Source: Melioribacteraceae bacterium (GTDB lineage: Bacteria; Bacteroidota; Ignavibacteria; Ignavibacteriales; Melioribacteraceae). Taken from it: a stretch of 24,022 bases of DNA. Position 1 is the first letter of the stretch. Every line of letters starts with the position of its first letter. Where the stretch lies: the NCBI GenBank assembly GCA_027858595.1, contig JAQICK010000135.1, forward strand, positions 1-24,022. The letters are read 5' to 3'. Below the pieces are notes generated by a model that was not told the DNA's origin, searched no databases, and saw only the letters and a list, made by a program, of their open reading frames with translations. Shown here piece after piece: positions 1-8,059 of this stretch. The translations under genes and the position numbers were made by a program.

Positions 1-1
1 A

Positions 2-244
2 GGTAGCTATTATTCTTTCCTTCAACAGGAGGTGTCATATTGATTTTCTGAAAGCAACGATGTTTCCTCTTTCTATTTTGATTTGATAATTGGTGTTAAT
101 TTTAACTTAACAAAATTTATTCATGGAAGTATAGAATATCAATACGGATTAATAGGGGCAAGCAATAATAACGATGTTTCATCAATTTTCAATAATCCAG
201 CACATGGTGTAACTTCATTTTCTGTTTATACTTTTATTCTTTAA
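2..244 (+). pseudogene. C-terminal fragment of probable outer-membrane beta-barrel protein (partial, possibly interrupted)
   Basis: Reading the frame that ends at TAA 242-244 gives a tail rich in alternating aromatic and small residues (SSFYFDLIIGVNFNL, later SFSVYTFIL before the stop), the look of amphipathic beta-strands in outer-membrane proteins. The same frame upstream (GSYYSF at the window edge) is broken by TGA at 41-43, so an intact reading is open only from 44. The gene starts beyond the left edge, so its family cannot be named. The TGA may be a true nonsense mutation, a frameshift in the short stretch before it, or a sequencing error. No catalytic motif is visible. Confidence 0.4.
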
Positions 245-393
245 TGGAATTTGAAAATGCTCTATAAATAAAATGCTAAATATTATAATCTTTTATGGAA
301 AATATCCAAAATCTGCAATAAATTTTTGTAAATATTAATTCTTTAAAGAGTAAATTAGTTCATTAACTAATAACATTATTGAAGGTGGAAGAA

Positions 394-498
394 ATGGCAA
401 AGGGAAAAGATCAAAAGGAAAAATCAACAAAAAAAACTGCGACAAAATCACTGAAAGAGAAAAGAGCTGAAAAAGCTGCTAAGCGAAAAAATAAGTAA
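394..498 (+). CDS. Small Lys/Arg-rich basic protein (34 aa)
   Basis: ATG at 394 follows a purine-rich AGGTGG ribosome binding site at about 383-388. The 34-residue product starts MAKGKDQKEK and ends AKRKNK. It is nearly all Lys, Glu, Ala, Thr and Arg, with no hydrophobic core, and contains the segment SLKEKRAEKAAKR. Very short proteins with this MAKG(K/Q)D...LKEKRAxKxAKR pattern are widespread in bacteria and have no assigned function; nucleic-acid or ribosome association would be a guess from charge alone. It stands alone, with a possible terminator hairpin just downstream. The good RBS, compositional consistency and familiar pattern support a real gene. Confidence 0.6.
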   Translation: MAKGKDQKEKSTKKTATKSLKEKRAEKAAKRKNK

Positions 499-516
499 AT
501 AAAAGTAGGGTTACTT

Positions 517-539
517 GTTAATGTGTATTAACTTTTTTT
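517..539 (+). terminator. Possible weak intrinsic terminator after the small basic ORF
   Basis: GTTAAT (517-522) and ATTAAC (527-532) form a perfect 6-bp stem with loop GTGT, followed directly by seven T (533-539). The stem is AT-rich and so weak, but its position 18 nt after a stop codon and the T-run fit a terminator. Confidence 0.35.
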
Positions 540-588
540 CATAATATTTCGATAGTAAATTGTTAAAACTAAACTATATGGAAATTTT

Positions 589-1206
589 ATGAAGAAGCTA
601 ATTCTAACAATATATTTTATTTCAACTATTGTGTTTGCACAATCAATACCAAACTCGTTGCTTGTAAATTTTAAACCATTTGAAACAACACGTACAAATT
701 GTCGTCCAGGTACTGTTTACAGAACTAACGAGGATGGAGTTAAATATCTTGTCAAGGATATAAAACAAATTAAGTCTGAAATTAGCTCTGATGGAAATCT
801 TGTAGGACAAATGACGTTCTCAAGTGAAGAATTATTGACAATGTTGAATCTTAATTTTAGTTCAGATTTTCTAACAGCCGAAGTCGAAATAAAAGATGCG
901 ATCCGTGAATATACCGAACAGGCAAATGTTGATTTAGTTTTGTGGGAAAATGATGTAGCTGAAGATATAATGCTTGATGAGGACAGTGAATACTTTATAA
1001 TTCGCGAAACTGTTGCTAGCCAAAATATAACTTTTCGTTTTAGTAAAAACTCCATTTCACAATTAACCACTGGTAAATCTAGCTTAAAAGAGAAGCTCGG
1101 AGAAGGTATCGATTTCCCATTTGAAATAAGCAAGAAATTTAGAGAAGTAAAACGTTTCTTTTTCTTGGAAGAAAAAATGAAAAATACAGGCGGAGGTTTA
1201 TTTTAG
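589..1206 (+). CDS. Exported protein of unknown function (205 aa)
   Basis: The product starts MKKLILTIYFISTIVFAQS, a typical Sec signal peptide with likely cleavage near residue 18 (FAQ-S). The mature part is acidic and mixed alpha/beta, with one cysteine (NCRPG, about residue 38) and a polar C-terminus ending TGGGLF. I do not recognise a family and see no transmembrane segment after the signal peptide, no lipobox and no metal or catalytic motif. A weak GGAAA ribosome binding site precedes ATG 589. Its last 9 bases overlap the 3' end of the convergent hydrolase gene, so the two transcripts are antisense at their tails. Function unknown; periplasmic or secreted location is inferred from the signal peptide only. 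Confidence 0.75.
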   Translation: MKKLILTIYFISTIVFAQSIPNSLLVNFKPFETTRTNCRPGTVYRTNEDGVKYLVKDIKQIKSEISSDGNLVGQMTFSSEELLTMLNLNFSSDFLTAEVEIKDAIREYTEQANVDLVLWENDVAEDIMLDEDSEYFIIRETVASQNITFRFSKNSISQLTTGKSSLKEKLGEGIDFPFEISKKFREVKRFFFLEEKMKNTGGGLF

Positions 1207-2049
1207 CGTTTTAGAAAACATCCACTCACGAACAAGCCTGTTATTGTAAGACTCTTTCCAAATTACATGTCCTTTACCTTTGTATTCAGTATAGAGATGT
1301 GTTGAAGATAAAACTCTGTTTATCTTAAATTCCGAATCAGAAAAAGATTTATTGTTTGGGTCTGAAATTAGCAAAATGTCTTCTCCACAATCTGAAATTG
1401 CTTTTATCATATTTCGTGAACCATTTACAGGAACAGCTTTATCAAGATCTCCGTGAAAATTCCAAATTGGAATATTCTTAATATCGCAAGCCATTTCAGG
1501 ATCGCCCGAACCACTAAATATTATGGCTGCTGCAAAGCGGTTAAGATTATTCATAAGCAAATACCAAGAAGCAAATCCACCCATTGATAAACCTGTTACA
1601 TAAATTCTGTTTTTATCAATTGGATATTGAGAGATTAGAGAATCTACAAGATTGCTAACGGTCGCTAATTCATTGCTTATTGGAGTATTGTGAAAATCAT
1701 ATTTTTCTGAACCCCAGTCGATATCAACCCATTTCTGATTTTCAGGACATTGTGGAGCAACAACAAAACATGGATGTTCTTTTTGATTTACTGAATCAAC
1801 CCAAACAGTTCCTAATCTGTGAAACTCAATTTGTAATTGATTATTGCTTCCTCTTTCGCCTGCACCATGTAAAGCAATAACTAGTGGCAACTTTGCATCT
1901 TCCTTGTTCTCAGGAGTGAACAGTCGATATGGAATTGTAGTTGTATCCAAAGTATGTTCGTAGAATTCAAATTTATTCATTAATTCCATTTCTTGGGCAG
2001 TTATAAAATTTCCGAAAAACAATAGTATAACTGTGAAAAGTATTCTCAT
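1198..2049 (-). CDS. Secreted alpha/beta hydrolase (esterase/PHB-depolymerase-like)
   Basis: A 283-residue serine hydrolase with an N-terminal signal peptide (hydrophobic residues 3-18, FITAQ). The alpha/beta-hydrolase signatures are in order: oxyanion-type HGAGERG at 61-67, nucleophile elbow GLSMGG with Ser155, probable acid Asp203 in GDLDKAVP, and His261 in KGKGHVIW. This arrangement is that of the secreted esterase / polyhydroxybutyrate-depolymerase / LpqC-like group, which cleaves ester bonds in polymers or acylated sugars; the exact substrate cannot be read from sequence. It lies 13 nt downstream of the phoH-like gene on the same strand, so they are probably co-transcribed, although no functional link is obvious. 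GGAAAT just upstream of ATG 2049 is a modest ribosome binding site. Confidence 0.85.
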   Translation of the reverse strand: MRILFTVILLFFGNFITAQEMELMNKFEFYEHTLDTTTIPYRLFTPENKEDAKLPLVIALHGAGERGSNNQLQIEFHRLGTVWVDSVNQKEHPCFVVAPQCPENQKWVDIDWGSEKYDFHNTPISNELATVSNLVDSLISQYPIDKNRIYVTGLSMGGFASWYLLMNNLNRFAAAIIFSGSGDPEMACDIKNIPIWNFHGDLDKAVPVNGSRNMIKAISDCGEDILLISDPNNKSFSDSEFKINRVLSSTHLYTEYKGKGHVIWKESYNNRLVREWMFSKTLK

Positions 2050-2062
2050 GCTATTTCCAATA

Positions 2063-3403
2063 TTATAATAAGTTGCTTGCTAACTCAGCTAATTCTGAAC
2101 GTTCACCTTTCTCAAGATTAATATGAGCATAAAGTTTTTGTCCCTTAAAATGATCTATTAAATAAGACATTCCATTTGATTGAGAATCTAAATAAGGATG
2201 ATCAATTTGATAGATGTCTCCTGTAAGAACAATCTTAGAACCTTCCCCCACTCTAGTGATTATTGTTTTAATCTCGTGTGGAGTTAGATTCTGTGCTTCA
2301 TCAACAATAAAATAAATGCGCTGTAAACTTCTTCCCCGAATATAGCTAAGTGGTTCAACTACTAATTTATCATCTTTAAGCATGTTTGCTATGGCAACAT
2401 AATTAGGATCCGATTCATGATATTGGTCTTGAATAACTTTTAAGTTATCCCAAAGTGGTTGCATATATGGCCCAATTTTACTCTCAACATCTCCAGGTAA
2501 AAACCCAATATCTTTGTTACTTAATGGCACAATTGGACGAGCAATAAATATTTGCCGATATTGCTTTCTTGCATGAATAGCACTAGCAAGGGCAATCAAC
2601 GTTTTTCCGGTGCCAGCCTTTCCTGTAAGGGAAACCAAAGGTATGTTCGGGTTCAACAGGGCATTTACAGCAAAAGTCTGTTCGGCGTTTCTTGGCATTA
2701 TTCCAGAAATAGGATTTTTATCAATCTTGTTAAAGACTAGTTGCTCGGAATCTAGATTTGCCAATACTGAACGGCTTGTGTTTCTGATTATAAAATATTT
2801 GTTTGGAACAAACTCACAATCCATTTTTTCTTTAACATCGCTAGCCTCAACCTGGTATGGGGTTTCATAAAAACGCCTGATAATATCATCATCAAAATCC
2901 TCAATTATTTCTTTCCCGCTATAGAGTTCGTCAACACTTTGAATTCTGTCTGTGGAGTAATCCTCGGCAAGTATTCCCAATGCCTTCGCTTTCATACGAA
3001 GATTTACATCTTTGGTTACTAGTATGTGTTTCTTCTTTTTTGTGCTGTTTTTTTTAAGCTCAAATGCACAACTTAAAATTCTGTGGTCAGGTGTGTCTTC
3101 TCTAAAGGCTGCTTTGATTTCATCGCACATTCCGTTTGTTATTACAATGCGAACCTTCCCTTTTCCTTTCCCAAGAGAAATGCCACCATTAAAAAGGTCC
3201 TTGCCAGTAAGGGAATCCAGCGTTCTTGCAAACTGCCGTGCGTTGATATTTATTACTTGGCTACCTCTTTTGAAGTGATCAATCTCTTCAATTACGGTTA
3301 TAGGAATTACAATATTGTTTTCTTCAAATTGATGTATCGAGTTTGGATCATGTAGAATTACATTTGTGTCAATAATAAAAGTCTTAGGATTTATCTTTGG
3401 CAT
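2063..3403 (-). CDS. PIN domain-PhoH family ATPase (PhoH2/YlaK type)
   Basis: A 446-residue two-domain protein. Residues about 6-150 form a PIN nuclease domain, with acidic residues Asp12 (IIDTNV), Glu39/Glu40 (VIEEIDHFK), Asp106 (TPDHRIL) and Asp132 (TKDVNLR). Residues about 235-440 form a PhoH-type P-loop ATPase, with Walker A GKAGTGKT at 261-268, Walker B FIVDEAQN around Asp368-Glu369 and sensor TGD at 394-396. Characterised members of this fused family are described as ATP-dependent RNA helicase/ribonucleases. All expected motifs are present and the length is normal. The gene is transcribed divergently from the aldehyde dehydrogenase gene, sharing the 140-bp gap 3404-3543. The start ATG 3403 gives a PIN domain beginning at the usual place. 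Confidence 0.93.
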   Translation of the reverse strand: MPKINPKTFIIDTNVILHDPNSIHQFEENNIVIPITVIEEIDHFKRGSQVININARQFARTLDSLTGKDLFNGGISLGKGKGKVRIVITNGMCDEIKAAFREDTPDHRILSCAFELKKNSTKKKKHILVTKDVNLRMKAKALGILAEDYSTDRIQSVDELYSGKEIIEDFDDDIIRRFYETPYQVEASDVKEKMDCEFVPNKYFIIRNTSRSVLANLDSEQLVFNKIDKNPISGIMPRNAEQTFAVNALLNPNIPLVSLTGKAGTGKTLIALASAIHARKQYRQIFIARPIVPLSNKDIGFLPGDVESKIGPYMQPLWDNLKVIQDQYHESDPNYVAIANMLKDDKLVVEPLSYIRGRSLQRIYFIVDEAQNLTPHEIKTIITRVGEGSKIVLTGDIYQIDHPYLDSQSNGMSYLIDHFKGQKLYAHINLEKGERSELAELASNLL

Positions 3404-3543
3404 AGGAAACTCATTTGTGAGTAATTAGTTAAGCAATAAATAATTATAATATATAATTTAATCAAGTTAATTTTAATGGATTATTAATAAATAATTAAAT
3501 TGAAAGAAAAATAATCTTCTATAATATTTTAGGTTAAAATATA
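3404..3543. other. AT-rich divergent intergenic region (phoH-like / aldehyde dehydrogenase)
   Basis: This 140-bp gap must hold promoters for both divergent genes. A perfect TATAAT lies at 3520-3525, 18 bp before the aldehyde dehydrogenase start, but the nearest TTGAAA (3500-3505) is only 14 bp upstream of it, which is too close for a standard sigma-70 pair. I do not assign a promoter. No repeat or RNA structure was seen. Confidence 0.4.
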
Positions 3544-4908
3544 ATGGCAATTGAAACAATAAATCCTACAAACAACAAGCTAGTAAAATCATTTGAAAAA
3601 ATGAGTAACGAACAGGTAAATAAAATAATTACTAATTCTGAAAACACATACAAAGAATGGCGAACAACTACTTTTGAAAATAGAGCAAATCTACTTTTAA
3701 AAACTGCTAATGTTCTTCGAAAGAATAAAGCAAAGTATGCAGAGATAATGACACTTGAGATGGGAAAGCCAATTACTCAATCAATTGGTGAAGTTGAAAA
3801 GTGTGCCTGGGTCTGTGAATATTATGCCGAGAATGTTGAATTAATGTTAAACAATGAAATAATTCCGACAGATGCATCAGAAAGTTTTGTTCAGTTTGAT
3901 CCTATAGGAATTGTCCTTGCAGTAATGCCTTGGAACTTCCCTTTTTGGCAAGTGTTCCGTTTTGCTGCTCCTGCATTGCTGGCTGGCAATGTGTGTTTAC
4001 TGAAACATGCATCAAATGTACCGATGAGTGCTTTGGCAATTGAAGAAATATTTATAGCGGCCGGTTTGCCAGATGGAACCTTTAAAACTTTGTTAATTGA
4101 CTCGTCGCAAGTCGCAGATGTAATTAATAATCCGTTAGTAAAAGCAACAACTCTTACTGGTAGTGAACCAGCCGGAATGGCAGTCGCCTCAGCTTCTGGC
4201 AAAGCACTAAAGAAAAGCGTTATGGAACTTGGTGGAAGCGACCCATTTATTATTTTCACTGATGCTAATATAGATGAGGCTGTAAATGTTGGAGTCTTTG
4301 CACGCACAATGAATAATGGACAAAGCTGTATTGCTGCAAAACGATTTATTTTAGTTGATGAAATTGCAGATGAATTTGAAACAAAGTTTGTTGATAAAAT
4401 GAATTCTCTTATTGTTGGTGATCCTATGGATAGTAAAACAGAGTTAGGTCCAATAGCTCGAGAGGATTTACTTTTGGAGTTGGATTACCAAGTAAAGACA
4501 AGTGAAAAACAAGGAGCTGAAATTATTTGTGGCGGAAAGAGACTTGATAGAGACGGAGCGTTCTATCCTGCAACCGTTTTGAGCAATGTTCAAAAGGGAA
4601 ATCTAGCCTATAGCGAAGAACTCTTTGGCCCAGTTGCAATAATGATTAGGGCAAAAGATGAAGAAGAAGCAATTCACATTGCTAACGATACTCCTTTTGG
4701 ACTTGGTGCATCGCTTTGGATTAACAATATTGAGAAAGCAAAACGAGTTGTAAAAGAGATCGATTCGGGCTCAGTTTTTATAAATGGGATGGTTAAATCA
4801 GACCCACGCTTACCTTTTGGCGGAACAAAAACATCTGGATACGGAAGAGAGCTTTCGCACTACGGAATAAAGGAGTTTGTTAATATTAAAGCCGTTTGGA
4901 TAAAATAA
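3544..4908 (+). CDS. gabD: NAD(P)+-dependent aldehyde dehydrogenase, succinate-semialdehyde dehydrogenase-like
   Basis: A 454-residue member of the aldehyde dehydrogenase superfamily, which oxidises an aldehyde to the acid with NAD(P)+. Key residues are in place: PWNFP with Asn131, Lys154 (CLLKHAS), Glu228 in MELGGSDP, catalytic Cys262 in NNGQSCIAAKRF, and EELFGPV at 358-364. The short length, the N-terminal INPTNNKLV and the GQSCIAAKRF motif resemble the GabD1/short succinate-semialdehyde dehydrogenase group, but substrate assignment within the superfamily is uncertain, so the symbol is tentative. There is no GABA aminotransferase nearby to support it. It is the first gene of a plus-strand run; the following CoA-binding protein starts 10 nt after its stop. 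Cytoplasmic. Confidence 0.85.
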   Translation: MAIETINPTNNKLVKSFEKMSNEQVNKIITNSENTYKEWRTTTFENRANLLLKTANVLRKNKAKYAEIMTLEMGKPITQSIGEVEKCAWVCEYYAENVELMLNNEIIPTDASESFVQFDPIGIVLAVMPWNFPFWQVFRFAAPALLAGNVCLLKHASNVPMSALAIEEIFIAAGLPDGTFKTLLIDSSQVADVINNPLVKATTLTGSEPAGMAVASASGKALKKSVMELGGSDPFIIFTDANIDEAVNVGVFARTMNNGQSCIAAKRFILVDEIADEFETKFVDKMNSLIVGDPMDSKTELGPIAREDLLLELDYQVKTSEKQGAEIICGGKRLDRDGAFYPATVLSNVQKGNLAYSEELFGPVAIMIRAKDEEEAIHIANDTPFGLGASLWINNIEKAKRVVKEIDSGSVFINGMVKSDPRLPFGGTKTSGYGRELSHYGIKEFVNIKAVWIK

Positions 4909-4918
4909 TTGGGGAAAT

Positions 4919-5371
4919 GTGATTACTCAAAAAATGGTTGATGATTTTTTTGCCTTGAAAAACTTGGCCGTGATTGGCGTTTCAAGAAAAAAGAACAAAT
5001 TTGGAACTGTTATTTACAACGAACTTAAGAAAAAGGATTATAATGTATTTGCAGTTAATCCAGTATTAAATGAAATTGGTGAGGACAAATGTTATGTAAA
5101 TATTAAGGAACTAAAAGATAAGATTGAAGCTGTTGTAATTGTTGTTCCAGGAGTTCAAACAGAAAAAATTGTTGAAGAGGCAAATGAAATTGGCATCAAA
5201 TATATTTGGATGCAACAAGGAAGTAAGTCGGAGAAGGCTATTAGTTATTGTAAAAAAAATGGAATAATAGTAATTTATAAAGAATGCATTTTAATGTTCG
5301 CTAATCCAGTTAAATCTATTCATAGTTTTCACAAATGGATTTGGAAAGTGCTTGGCAAACTGCCCAGATAG
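4919..5371 (+). CDS. CoA-binding domain protein (YccU-like)
   Basis: A roughly 145-150 residue single-domain Rossmann-fold protein with the CoA_binding_2 pattern: LAVIGVSRKKNKFG (nucleotide/CoA loop) near the N-terminus, VFAVNP in the middle, VVIVVPG, IKYIWMQQGS and KECILMFANP near the end. Family members bind CoA or resemble the CoA-binding part of succinyl-CoA synthetase; their physiological role is not established. Two starts are possible: GTG 4919 behind a GGGGAAA ribosome binding site, or ATG 4934 (MVDDFFALKN), which matches the usual domain start. The gene sits 10 nt after the aldehyde dehydrogenase stop and is probably co-transcribed with it. Confidence 0.8.
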   Translation: MITQKMVDDFFALKNLAVIGVSRKKNKFGTVIYNELKKKDYNVFAVNPVLNEIGEDKCYVNIKELKDKIEAVVIVVPGVQTEKIVEEANEIGIKYIWMQQGSKSEKAISYCKKNGIIVIYKECILMFANPVKSIHSFHKWIWKVLGKLPR

Positions 5372-5425
5372 AATTAGTTATATTTATTAAAATAATTTGT
5401 GACATAGTATTATACAGGAGATTTT

Positions 5426-5995
5426 ATGATTAAACGATGTGGTTGGTGTGGGACCGATGAGTTGTATGTAAAATATCATGATGAGGAATGGGGAGTTCCA
5501 GTTCACGATAATAGAAAACATTTTGAGTTTTTAATTTTGGAGGGAGCTCAAGCCGGCTTAAGTTGGTTAACTGTTTTAAAAAAACGCAAAGGATATAGAA
5601 AAGCATTCAGCAATTTTGATTGGGAAAAAGTAGCCAGATATAGTGAAAAGAAAATAGAAAAATTGTTGCTAAATCCAGAGATAATTAGGAACAAATTAAA
5701 AGTCCGCTCTGCTGTATCAAATGCAAAAGCATTTATTGAAATCCAAAAAGAGTTTGGAGGTTTTGATAAATACATTTGGCAATTTGTGGACAACAAACCA
5801 ATAGTAAATAAGTGGAAACAAATGTGTGATTTACCGGCAACCTCAATAGAATCAGATGCTTTAAGCAAAGACCTCAAAAAGCGTGGGTTCAAATTTGTTG
5901 GCTCCACAATTATGTATGCACATATGCAAGCAATTGGATTGATAAACGATCACACAACGGATTGTTTTAGGTATAAAGAAGTTTCCAAATTATGA
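5426..5995 (+). CDS. tag: DNA-3-methyladenine glycosylase I
   Basis: A 189-residue protein matching Tag, the base-excision-repair glycosylase that removes 3-methyladenine from DNA. The N-terminus MIKRCGWCGTD and the segment EEWGVPVHDNRKHFEFL are hallmarks. The zinc ligands of the family are visible as Cys5, His18, His176 and Cys180 (DHTTDC). The catalytic/base-recognition region LEGAQAGLSWLTVL (about 38-51) and GFKFVGSTIMYAHMQAIG (about 155-172) are intact. AGGAG just before ATG 5426 is a good ribosome binding site. The stop overlaps the start of the next gene by four bases (ATGA), indicating translational coupling. Cytoplasmic DNA repair. Confidence 0.95.
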   Translation: MIKRCGWCGTDELYVKYHDEEWGVPVHDNRKHFEFLILEGAQAGLSWLTVLKKRKGYRKAFSNFDWEKVARYSEKKIEKLLLNPEIIRNKLKVRSAVSNAKAFIEIQKEFGGFDKYIWQFVDNKPIVNKWKQMCDLPATSIESDALSKDLKKRGFKFVGSTIMYAHMQAIGLINDHTTDCFRYKEVSKL

Positions 5996-6528
5996 ACATA
6001 GGATTAGTAAGACACTTTAAAGTTATTTCTCCACATGGGAGCAAGAAATTAACTTCAAAAGAATTTGACGAACACATGAGTGGATATGACATATATCCAG
6101 TTAAACCAAATGAAATAAATATTGATAGTAACGATTGGGATATTTGTTATGCTAGCACTTTATCTCGTGCACAAACAACTGCTCAAACAGTTTATTCTGG
6201 AAAAATTATATCCACACCTCTAATTGTTGAAGTTCCTCTTTCTGCATTTATGAAGACCAGTTTTAAACTTCACACTATGGTTTGGCAAGTTGTTGGAAGA
6301 ATTGCTTGGCTCTTTTCGTTCAAAAGTCAAAAAGAAGGAAGACCTCAAACGCTTTTAAGAATAAATCAATTTCTTGAATTAATTGAAAAATCAGGGCATC
6401 AAAATATTTTAATAGTCTCACACGGATTTTTTATGAAAATTCTTGCACGAGAATTAAAAAAGCGTAACTTCAAAGGAGAGTTGGAGTTTTCACCGAAGAA
6501 TGGAAAGTTGTATAGGTTTCAAAATTAA
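5992..6528 (+). CDS. Histidine phosphatase (phosphoglycerate mutase-like) family protein
   Basis: A 178-residue protein with the RHG-type histidine-phosphatase layout: N-terminal LVRHFKV with Arg7-His8 (the phospho-accepting His; the family's following Gly is Phe here), a second arginine in ASTLSRAQTTA (about 54-64), and the C-terminal catalytic His in IVSHGFFMK (about 141-149). Residues about 85-115 form a hydrophobic stretch (MVWQVVGRIAWLF) rather than a recognised motif. Substrate unknown; relatives act on small phosphorylated molecules or phosphoproteins. It overlaps tag by four bases, so it is probably translated from the same mRNA. It ends 7 nt from the convergent argH end, with no obvious terminator between them. 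Confidence 0.8.
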   Translation: MNIGLVRHFKVISPHGSKKLTSKEFDEHMSGYDIYPVKPNEINIDSNDWDICYASTLSRAQTTAQTVYSGKIISTPLIVEVPLSAFMKTSFKLHTMVWQVVGRIAWLFSFKSQKEGRPQTLLRINQFLELIEKSGHQNILIVSHGFFMKILARELKKRNFKGELEFSPKNGKLYRFQN

Positions 6529-6535
6529 TATTCCA

Positions 6536-7906
6536 TCAACTTATTAATTCTTTCCATTTCTCAATTTCAGTTCTCACTATATTTGGATTTGGTGAGCCAA
6601 AAGTTTTTTTGCGATATAACGCACCATCAACTTTAAAAACTTCAAGTGCTGTTTTATCAAAAATTGGATGAATGTTTTGTAATTGTTCTAATGTCAATTG
6701 ATGTAATTTGACATTGTTCTCTTCTGCAATTTTCACTACTTCACCAACAATGTGATGCGATTCTCTAAAAGGAACTCCTTTAATAACAAGCCATTCTGCA
6801 AGTTCAGTTGCAAATAAGAAATCTCCTTCCAACTCTTCAACGAATCTTTTTTCATTTACAGATAAAGTGCTAATCATTCCAGTAATCATTGATAATGCTT
6901 GTGAGTAATTTTTGAAGGAATCAAATACTGGTTCTTTATCCTCTTGCATATCGCGGTTGTAGCTTAGTGGAAGTCCTTTCATCATTGTTGCAATGGCGGT
7001 ATAGTTTCCGTAAACACGTCCAGTTTTTCCTCTGCTAAGTTCTGCCATATCCGGATTTTTCTTTTGTGGCATAAGGGATGAACCAGTAGTGAAGGCATCT
7101 CCGAGTTTTATAAAATTAAATTCAGAAGTTGACCATAGAATTAATTCTTCCGAGAGTCTGCTAATGTGCATCATTCCAATGTTACATGCGTTTAGAAAAT
7201 CCATTACAAAATCTCGGTCTGAAATTGCATCTAAAGCATTTGAAGATCCTTTGCTAAATCCTAATTTATCGGTTGTAATATTTCTATCAAGCGGAAGTGT
7301 AGAACCAGCTAGGGCACCACAACCAAGGGGAGAAGAATCTGTTTCATCCAAAACAAATTGTAATCTTTTTTTATCTCTTTCCATCATTTCTACATAAGCA
7401 AGTAAATGGAAAGCAAAAGAAATCGGTTGCGCTCTTTGAAGATGTGTGTATCCAGGCATTATAGTTTCTGTATGTTTTTCTCCAAGTTCTATCAAAGCTT
7501 TTTGGAAGATTGATAATTGTTCAGCTAAATTGCTAATCGCTTTCTTTGTCCAAAGACGAAACCCTGTAGCCACTTGATCATTTCTACTTCTTCCCGTGTG
7601 TAATTTCCCTGCTGTATCACCAATTAGGTCAAACAATTTGGCTTCAATTGCAGAATGAATATCCTCAAACTCTAGTTCGTTTGGTTTCCAATTTTTAGAA
7701 TTATACATTTTTAAAATGGTTGATAATCCTTTAACCAATTTATTGGATTCATTATTAGTTAAGATTCCTATTGTTGCCAACATCTCTGCATGTGCAGTGC
7801 TGACTTGAATATCCTCTTCAATCAAATTAATGTCAAATGAAAGCGATGAAGAAAATTCCATCGCAGTAGCATTTAATTTTTCAGTAAATCTTCCACCCCA
7901 GAGCAT
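6536..7906 (-). CDS. argH: Argininosuccinate lyase
   Basis: Last step of arginine synthesis: argininosuccinate to arginine and fumarate, in the cytoplasm. The start is placed at ATG 7906, because MLWGGRFTEKL is the normal ArgH N-terminus and AAGGA lies about 9 nt upstream; an in-frame ATG at 7948 lies inside a palindromic repeat and would add 14 unlikely residues. This gives 456 aa, normal for the family. The fumarase/aspartase-superfamily signature GSSLMPQKKNPD is at about 275-286 and the catalytic His region GYTHLQRAQP at about 152-161, with LHTGRSRNDQV near 102-112. It is the last gene of the arg cluster, separated from argG by a repeat that may affect its expression. Confidence 0.96.
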   Translation of the reverse strand: MLWGGRFTEKLNATAMEFSSSLSFDINLIEEDIQVSTAHAEMLATIGILTNNESNKLVKGLSTILKMYNSKNWKPNELEFEDIHSAIEAKLFDLIGDTAGKLHTGRSRNDQVATGFRLWTKKAISNLAEQLSIFQKALIELGEKHTETIMPGYTHLQRAQPISFAFHLLAYVEMMERDKKRLQFVLDETDSSPLGCGALAGSTLPLDRNITTDKLGFSKGSSNALDAISDRDFVMDFLNACNIGMMHISRLSEELILWSTSEFNFIKLGDAFTTGSSLMPQKKNPDMAELSRGKTGRVYGNYTAIATMMKGLPLSYNRDMQEDKEPVFDSFKNYSQALSMITGMISTLSVNEKRFVEELEGDFLFATELAEWLVIKGVPFRESHHIVGEVVKIAEENNVKLHQLTLEQLQNIHPIFDKTALEVFKVDGALYRKKTFGSPNPNIVRTEIEKWKELIS

Positions 7907-7947
7907 AGATTTTATATCCTTATAAAATATGAGAAAGATAAAATTCA

Positions 7948-8023
7948 TGTCATTTCGAACCCGATTTGTGGGTGAGAACTCTTTTGTAATTCTAAAGATT
8001 TCTCACATTCGTTCGAAATGACA
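7948..8023. repeat. Palindromic intergenic repeat, copy A (argG-argH gap)
   Basis: A perfect 13-bp inverted repeat: TGTCATTTCGAAC at 7948-7960 and GTTCGAAATGACA at 8011-8023. A nested 7-bp pair lies inside (GTGAGAA 7972-7978, TTCTCAC 8000-8006). The unit is 76 bp and could fold into a long hairpin in the argG-argH mRNA. Related ends occur at 14864, 18392 and 21203. Confidence 0.75.
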
Positions 8024-8059
8024 AAATGGTTGCTATCATTTAATGTCTTATATCTAACT

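Noticed and set aside
717..1133. Long minus-strand open frame inside the exported-protein gene
   Set aside because: Antisense shadow of the plus-strand gene: no ribosome binding site, no family resemblance, Ser/Ile-rich as expected for the complement of AT-rich coding DNA.
3500..3525. TTGAAA...TATAAT as a promoter for the aldehyde dehydrogenase gene
   Set aside because: Spacing is only 14 bases, outside the 16-18 range, and such AT-rich DNA produces TATAAT by chance.
7907..7948. 14-residue N-terminal extension of ArgH from ATG 7948
   Set aside because: The upstream ATG lies inside the palindromic repeat; MLWGGRF at 7906 is the normal start and has its own AAGGA site.
7948..8023. CRISPR array from repeated TGTCATTTC elements
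   Set aside because: Copies are kilobases apart, differ in length, and are inverted at their two ends rather than being regularly spaced direct repeats; no cas genes.
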